Positions 59,238 through 64,000 of a DNA stretch of 64,000 nucleotides are shown here, piece after piece (positions within the stretch are counted from its first letter, which is position 1; each line of letters starts with the position of its first letter). The stretch comes from Roseburia zhanii. Lineage in GTDB: Bacteria > Bacillota > Clostridia > Lachnospirales > Lachnospiraceae. Under the pieces are notes generated by a model that saw nothing but the letters and a program-made list of their open reading frames with translations, did no database searches and was not told the origin of the DNA. A program made the position numbers and the translations under genes. The stretch spans positions 186,001 to 250,000 of the forward strand of contig NZ_JACOPH010000001.1 of the NCBI RefSeq assembly GCF_014287635.1. Reading direction: 5' to 3'.

Positions 59238-60620
59238 ATGGAAGGATTTGAAAATCAGGATGGATACCAAAGTCAGACCGATTATTATTCTTATGGACAG
59301 ACCGATAATGACAATACGAATACATATGGTGGGCAGAGTTATTACAGACCGTATGAGGAACCACCGAAACCAAAGAAAGAAAAGAGCGGTTTTGGCAGAA
59401 AGCTGATGAAGTGTGTTGCATTGGCGCTTGTATTTGGACTTGTGGCAGGAACAGCATTTGCAGGAACGACATCATTTTTCCATACAGTCACAGCAACAGA
59501 AGAAACCACACAGGAGGACGAGAGTCTCTCCGGTGGGGACTTAAATATTGCAGGCAGCAGTGAAACAGTTGACAATGTTTCAGCTACACCGGAAAACAGT
59601 AAACAGACTGCCGCAGACGGAGCAGTTACCGATGTGTCCGGTATTGTATCACAGACCATGCCGTCTATCGTATCAATTACAACGATTGCAAGAACACAGG
59701 TCAGAGGATTTTTCGGCAGGACACAGGAATATGAAAGTGAAGGCTGCGGTTCAGGGATCATCGTCAGTCAGGATGATGAATATTTATATATTGCAACAAA
59801 CAATCATGTAGTATCCGGCGCAGAAACATTAACAGTTCTGTTCTGTGATGACAGTACCGTGAGTGCAGAGGTAAAAGGAACTGATGAGAGCAGCGACCTT
59901 GCAGTCGTAGCAGTTGCATTAGAAGATATTGAAGATGAAACAAAGGACAAGATCCGTACAGCGACGTTTGGAGATTCATCTGCACTTAAAGTTGGAGAAA
60001 CGGCGATTGCAATCGGTAATGCCTTAGGTTACGGACAATCTGTTACAACCGGTGTTATCAGTGCATTAAGCAGAGAAGTATCTGTACAGAATGAATCTGA
60101 TGGAAGTACGGTTACAAATGAATTGTTACAGACAGATGCGGCTATCAATCCGGGTAACAGCGGTGGTGCATTATTAAATCTCAAAGGTGAAGTCATTGGC
60201 ATCAATTCTGTGAAATATTCAGAAACCAGTGTGGAAGGTATGGGTTATGCAATTCCTTCTGCAAGTGCACTTCCGATCATTAAGCAGCTGATCACAAGAG
60301 AAGTTGTCAGTGGTTCAAAGAGTGCATACCTTGGAATTTCCGGGGTCGATGTAACGGATACTGTTTCCGGTACTTACCAGATGCCGCAGGGGGTCTATGT
60401 TGCACAGGTCATTGAAGGCAGTGGCGCAGCAAATGCCGGATTGCAGCAGGGCGATATCATTACCAAATTTGATGGCAGGAATATCACTTCCATGGAGGAA
60501 ATGCAGGAACTGATGAAGTATCTCTCCGCAGGAGATACCGTCAATGTGACGATCGAACGTGCACAGAATGGTGAATATGTGGAGATGGATTTAGAGATCG
60601 TACTTGGAAGTAAAAAATAA
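59238..60620 (+). CDS. HtrA/DegP-like trypsin-type serine protease with PDZ domain
   Basis: 460 residues. An Asn/Tyr/Gln-rich cytoplasmic N-terminus (about 1-50), one membrane helix (CVALALVFGLVAGTAFAG), an acidic linker, then the protease: catalytic His in ATNNHVVSG (about 190), Asp in ESSDLAVV (about 220) and Ser in NPGNSGGALLN (about 308). A PDZ domain from about 360 (YLGISGVDVTD, GAANAGLQQGDIITKF). Surface quality-control protease of Firmicutes HtrA layout. ATG 59238 follows AAAGGA at ten bases; TTG 59232 is closer than usual. Stands alone between two terminators, so it is a separate unit. Confidence 0.93.
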   Translation: MEGFENQDGYQSQTDYYSYGQTDNDNTNTYGGQSYYRPYEEPPKPKKEKSGFGRKLMKCVALALVFGLVAGTAFAGTTSFFHTVTATEETTQEDESLSGGDLNIAGSSETVDNVSATPENSKQTAADGAVTDVSGIVSQTMPSIVSITTIARTQVRGFFGRTQEYESEGCGSGIIVSQDDEYLYIATNNHVVSGAETLTVLFCDDSTVSAEVKGTDESSDLAVVAVALEDIEDETKDKIRTATFGDSSALKVGETAIAIGNALGYGQSVTTGVISALSREVSVQNESDGSTVTNELLQTDAAINPGNSGGALLNLKGEVIGINSVKYSETSVEGMGYAIPSASALPIIKQLITREVVSGSKSAYLGISGVDVTDTVSGTYQMPQGVYVAQVIEGSGAANAGLQQGDIITKFDGRNITSMEEMQELMKYLSAGDTVNVTIERAQNGEYVEMDLEIVLGSKK

Positions 60621-60672
60621 ATAGAGATCCATTACTGTCTGGGAAAGCAGGCGTGAATAGCAAGAGAAGATG

Positions 60673-60697
60673 CGGAGCCGTATGGCTCCGTATTTTA
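60673..60697 (+). terminator. Rho-independent terminator after the HtrA gene
   Basis: CGGAGCC (60673-60679), loop GTAT, GGCTCCG (60684-60690), then TATTTTATT. Confidence 0.8.
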
Positions 60698-60700
60698 TTG

Positions 60701-60750
60701 GAAAAATCGTTACTGTTCACACCTAACAGTGTGACCAGCAACGAAAAATC
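60701..60750. repeat. short palindromic element flanked by 8-bp direct repeats
   Basis: GTTACTGTTCACAC (60709-60722) pairs with GTGTGACCAGCAAC (60729-60742) with two mismatches and loop CTAACA. GAAAAATC lies immediately on each side (60701-60708 and 60743-60750), like a target-site duplication. The left arm is identical over 12 bases to that of the element at 12045. Confidence 0.55.
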
Positions 60751-60756
60751 TTCTAT

Positions 60757-60784
60757 TTCAATTTTAAGACACATTGTATATAAT
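60757..60784 (+). promoter_or_regulatory. possible promoter of the C1 protease gene
   Basis: Perfect -10 TATAAT (60779-60784). The best -35, TTCAAT (60757-60762), is weak with a 16-base spacer. About 80 bases before the gene. Confidence 0.4.
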
Positions 60785-60866
60785 GAAGTGAGGATCAATA
60801 AGTATAATGATACAGGAATCAGGAAGATATGAGGGTAAATAAGACAGAAACAGAAAGCGGTGAATT

Positions 60867-63044
60867 ATGAAAAAGTATCTTGGAATAGCAGTATGCCTTC
60901 TTCTTACCGCATCTGTAAAACCGGTAATGGCAGAAGAAATGCCCGAGAGTCTGACAGAATATAGTGATAGATATGAAGTGCCGGAGATACGGGAAGAAAT
61001 AGAAGCCTTAGTCAGTGATGGGGCAGATGAAGAAAAACAGACAAAAGAATTATATCGTTTATTAAACAAAGATACTGCACTGGAAAATTATCAGGAAGAT
61101 GATCTGGAAGCTGTTTATGATCCCAGAAGCAGCCATCTGGTGACACCGGTACGGACACAGCAGTATAATACCTGCTGGGCATTTTCAACACTTGCGGCAG
61201 GTGAGCAGTCCTTAGTCAGCAAGGGACTTGCAGATGCATCGGTATTAGATCTTTCCGAGGCACATTTATCATACTTTTTTTATCATCCGGTGGCTGACCC
61301 ACTGGGAAATACGAAAGGGGACGGCAATTATAACCTGTCTTTGGCAGACTATCTGTCTGTGGGGTCTAATACGATCTTTTCTACCTTTGCACTTGCAGGC
61401 TGGGTAGGGGCGGCAGATGAAAAAGTGGCACCATTTGAAGATGCAGACGGCAGCAATACCTATGCAGAAGACCTTGCCTATCAGGATGTGGCACATTTAC
61501 AGAATGCGTACTGGATCAATTTTAAGGATACAGATGCTGTCCGTGTGGTAAAACAGATGATAAAAAAATATGGGGCGGCTGCGGTTAATTTTTACTGGAA
61601 TTACCGTTATTATAACAGCACAAATAATTCCTATTATTTCCCATTGAACAGCAGTCAGGCGAATAACCATTCCGTAACGATCGTAGGCTGGGATGATACA
61701 TGGTCAAAGGAAAATTTTAATACGGCTTACCAGCCCGCAGAAGATGGTGCATGGATCGTAAAGAACAGTTACGGAGAGGACTGGGGAGATGGCGGATATT
61801 TTTATCTTTCCTATGAGGACAGCGTTGTCAATCCGTTAAATACGAGCAGCAACCGGGCAAGAGCCTATGTATTTGATTTTGAAGCGGCAGATAATTATGA
61901 TCACAACTACCAGTATGATGGTTCGGCAGGGGCATATAATGCAACGAATCCAAACAGTTCACTGACGAGAGTCGACAGTGGAAAGGCGATCGCAAATGTA
62001 TTTTCCACGCAGAACAGCGGAAACGGACATACAGAAACGTTACGTGCAGTTTCTTTTGCACTTTTTGATACGGCAGCCACATATCAGATCCAGATTTATA
62101 AGAATCTGACAGATGAAAAAGATCCGACATCGGGAACACCACAGTTTAAAGAACCGGTCGCGGGAGCAACCAGTTACACCGGATACTATACGGTTCCATT
62201 AGATCAAGGTGTACTGTTAAAAGAAGGTGAAACCTTTTCTGTTGTGATCACTTTAGAAAAAGAGAGTAAAGACCAGATCAATTTTTTTGTGGACAAGACT
62301 TATCAGAATGGGAACTGGATCTCTTTTGTGAATACCGTGGAGGCCGGGGAGAGCTTCAGACAGTCAGAGGATGGCTGGGATGATCTTGCAGAGGACGGTA
62401 TGACAGCAAGGATCAAGGCATTTACAGATGAAAATCCAAGAATCTTAGTGGAAAGCCTGCGCCTTTTGACAGAGGGGATGAAGCAGGATGCAGCAGGGGA
62501 GCACATATTAGAACTGTCTGCCGGAAGTACCTATACCATGCAGACAGAACTATTACCGCAGACAGCCGAAAACAGAACATTGGCATGGGAATCTTCAGAT
62601 ACATCGGTCGTTACAGTGAGTGCCGACGGAGTGCTGACGGCATTGCGGGAAGGCATGGCAGACATAAAGGGAAAGACAACAGATGGAAGCGGACTGACAG
62701 TAAGCTGTCATGTATTTGTGACAGCAGGAAACGGTACGATAGAACATCCGGCAGTAGATAGTACAGCAGACCGCACCGGAATCATACATGAGAGTACAGC
62801 ACTTGTGGCAGAACCGGAGAAGAAAAAGCCCACGCAGCAGACAAATAAGCCGGTACAGCAGACAAATAAGACAGGACAGGCAGCAGACAATGTGTCAGAT
62901 ACGCAGGATAAGGCTGCTTTGCAGACAGTTTTGGTCAAAAGTGCCAAAACCGCAGATGGGTATGTAGCAGAGCGGATTTTGTGCGGCGTTTTTTTTACGT
63001 TGGGTGTGATATTATTGAGAAGAAACAGCTTAAAAAAACCTTAA
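60867..63044 (+). CDS. secreted papain-like (C1 family) cysteine protease with Ig-like domain and C-terminal membrane anchor
   Basis: 725 residues. Signal peptide (KKYLGIAVCLLLTASVKPVMA). Peptidase C1 domain about 85-310 with catalytic Cys103 (YNTCWAFST), His in NNHSVTIVGWDD (about 267) and Asn in VKNSYGEDWGDGGYFYLSY. A beta-rich lectin-like domain follows (about 330-510; AVSFALFDTAATYQIQIYK), then a BIG2-type Ig-like domain (LLPQTAENRTLAWESSDTSVV, about 545-625), a Pro/Gln/Thr spacer (QQTNKPVQQTNK) and a last membrane helix (LCGVFFTLGVILL) with a basic end. Surface-anchored protease acting on host or cell-wall proteins; substrate unknown. Confidence 0.92.
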   Translation: MKKYLGIAVCLLLTASVKPVMAEEMPESLTEYSDRYEVPEIREEIEALVSDGADEEKQTKELYRLLNKDTALENYQEDDLEAVYDPRSSHLVTPVRTQQYNTCWAFSTLAAGEQSLVSKGLADASVLDLSEAHLSYFFYHPVADPLGNTKGDGNYNLSLADYLSVGSNTIFSTFALAGWVGAADEKVAPFEDADGSNTYAEDLAYQDVAHLQNAYWINFKDTDAVRVVKQMIKKYGAAAVNFYWNYRYYNSTNNSYYFPLNSSQANNHSVTIVGWDDTWSKENFNTAYQPAEDGAWIVKNSYGEDWGDGGYFYLSYEDSVVNPLNTSSNRARAYVFDFEAADNYDHNYQYDGSAGAYNATNPNSSLTRVDSGKAIANVFSTQNSGNGHTETLRAVSFALFDTAATYQIQIYKNLTDEKDPTSGTPQFKEPVAGATSYTGYYTVPLDQGVLLKEGETFSVVITLEKESKDQINFFVDKTYQNGNWISFVNTVEAGESFRQSEDGWDDLAEDGMTARIKAFTDENPRILVESLRLLTEGMKQDAAGEHILELSAGSTYTMQTELLPQTAENRTLAWESSDTSVVTVSADGVLTALREGMADIKGKTTDGSGLTVSCHVFVTAGNGTIEHPAVDSTADRTGIIHESTALVAEPEKKKPTQQTNKPVQQTNKTGQAADNVSDTQDKAALQTVLVKSAKTADGYVAERILCGVFFTLGVILLRRNSLKKP

Positions 63045-63076
63045 GAAATTTACAAGAATATGAACCGCCGGCAGTA

Positions 63077-63105
63077 TTGTAGAACAAAATAGATTGTGGT
63101 ACAAT
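63077..63105 (+). promoter_or_regulatory. sigma-A-type promoter of the carbamate kinase gene
   Basis: -35 TTGTAG (63077-63082), 17-base spacer, -10 TACAAT (63100-63105), about 75 bases before the ATG at 63181. Confidence 0.65.
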
Positions 63106-63180
63106 TTACATATTCAGTGACAGTGAGTCAGACAAATAGAATTGATATAAATAAGAACGCCGCAATGAGGAGGAAAATAG

Positions 63181-64000
63181 ATGAGAAAGAAGAAAATTGT
63201 TATCGCATTAGGACATGAAGCATTAGGAACAACGTTACCGGATCAGAAAGTAGCCGTTCGGAAGACAGCAAAGGCAGTTGCGGATCTGATCGAGGAAGAT
63301 TATCAGGTTGTCATTACCCACAGCAATGGACCGCAGGTGGGGATGATCCACACAGCAATGTCAGAGTTTTGCAGATTATATCCGGAATATACAGCAACAC
63401 CAATGTCTGTATGTTCTGCAATGAGTCAGGGATATATCGGTTACGATCTTCAGAATGAGATCCGTACAGAACTGTTAAACAGAGGCATTTATAAGACAGT
63501 ATCCACGATCCTGACACAGGTATGTGTCGATCCGTATGATGAAGCCTTTTATCACCCAAGCAAAGTTATCGGACGAGTGATGACAAAGGAAGAAGCAGAG
63601 GTGGAGGAGAAGAAAGGTAATCATGTTGTGGAAACAGAACATGGCTGGCGCAGGATCGTTGCAGCACCAAAACCGGTAGATATCGTAGAGATCGATGCAA
63701 TCCGTGCATTGAGCGATGCAGACCAGATCGTGATCGCATGTGGCGGTGGCGGAATACCGGTACTGACCCAGGCAAATAAATTAAAAGGTGCAAGTGCAGT
63801 CATTGAAAAAGACCTTGCTGCAGGAAAATTAGCAGAGATGTTAGATGCTGATATGCTCGTGATCTTAACAGGTGAAGATAAGGTATGTCTGAATTATAAT
63901 ACAGCCGAAGAAAAGCCATTAGATGCATTAACTGTTGCACAGGCACGTACATATATGGAGGAGGGACAGTTTGAAGAAGGTACGATCCTTCCTAAGATAC
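63181..64000 (+). CDS. arcC: carbamate kinase, N-terminal part (runs off the window)
   Basis: 273 residues are visible before the window ends without a stop; the family is about 310 long. Makes ATP from carbamoyl phosphate and ADP in the arginine deiminase or purine/allantoin breakdown routes. Amino-acid-kinase features: KIVIALGHEALGTTLPDQ (in place of the common GGNAL), VVITHSNGPQVG, RRIVAAPKP and IVIACGGGGIPV. GAGGAGG (63167-63173) lies seven bases before the ATG. Note GHEAL where most ArcC have GGNAL. Not connected with the glycan genes; a promoter directly upstream marks a new unit. Confidence 0.93.
   Translation, partial: MRKKKIVIALGHEALGTTLPDQKVAVRKTAKAVADLIEEDYQVVITHSNGPQVGMIHTAMSEFCRLYPEYTATPMSVCSAMSQGYIGYDLQNEIRTELLNRGIYKTVSTILTQVCVDPYDEAFYHPSKVIGRVMTKEEAEVEEKKGNHVVETEHGWRRIVAAPKPVDIVEIDAIRALSDADQIVIACGGGGIPVLTQANKLKGASAVIEKDLAAGKLAEMLDADMLVILTGEDKVCLNYNTAEEKPLDALTVAQARTYMEEGQFEEGTILPKI

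Overview
The window looks like a chromosomal segment of a low-to-moderate GC Gram-positive gut anaerobe, most likely a Lachnospiraceae member (Roseburia/Agathobacter/Lachnospira type). The grounds are AT-biased codon use, strong AGGAGG-type ribosome binding sites with frequent TTG and GTG starts, single-membrane surface-polymer genes (LytR-CpsA-Psr protein, LTA-synthase-like sulfatase, TagF-like transferase), DUF1703 and Rpn genes, and a carbamate kinase. Genus is inference. I saw no rRNA, tRNA, CRISPR array, phage or IS transposase.

About 58 kb is a surface glycopolymer locus read left to right. (1) 1-12.1 kb: the end of an ABC exporter (permease tail and ATPase without sugar-binding domain), a TagF-like polyol-phosphate transferase, an IspD/TarI-type cytidylyltransferase, an SDR, a pyruvyl transferase, a secreted beta-helix protein, and two adjacent Wzy/WaaL-like membrane paralogues. 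(2) 12.2-18.5 kb: a palindromic mobile-type repeat, a consensus promoter, then an operon with a minimal PglC-like phosphoglycosyl transferase, a DUF1703 AAA/PD-(D/E)XK protein, an SDR, a GT4 and two GT2s. (3) 18.6-30.3 kb: a visibly AT-richer cassette with its own promoter and Wzm/Wzt exporter (Wzt with C-terminal sugar-binding domain), a methyltransferase ending in heptad coiled coil, two GT2s, an acyltransferase-3, a GT-C-like protein, a WecE-type aminotransferase, a GtrB-like GT, a MaoC hydratase and a GNAT. (4) 30.5-34.7 kb: an LTA-synthase gene broken by two homopolymer frameshifts, then a tandem duplication of an Rpn nuclease gene. (5) 34.8-40.5 kb: a sugar nucleotidyltransferase, a secreted DUF5722/FN3 protein with a 42-bp repeat tail, a KdpE-like regulator without a kinase, and two minus-strand membrane microproteins. 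(6) 40.6-57.8 kb: a long operon from a consensus promoter, with GtrB/GtrA, GT-C-like membrane proteins, a membrane-anchored metallo-beta-lactamase-fold protein, large GT2s, a Wzx flippase, a WbaP-like initiating transferase, and a DUF1972 rhamnosyltransferase-like GT. (7) 57.9-64 kb: the LytR-CpsA-Psr ligase, an HtrA protease, a papain-like C1 protease and the start of arcC.

Read together, the locus can start (two different phosphoglycosyl transferases), extend, modify (pyruvate, methyl, acyl, lipid-linked side-chain sugars), export (two ABC systems and one Wzx) and attach (LCP protein) several glycopolymers. The most striking points are a WbdD-like methyltransferase/coiled-coil 'ruler' next to Wzt, a WecE-MaoC-GNAT module that could make an N-3-hydroxyacyl 4-amino-4,6-dideoxy sugar, and duplicated Rpn genes that each carry an in-frame internal ribosome binding site and start, as in toxins with an intragenic antitoxin.
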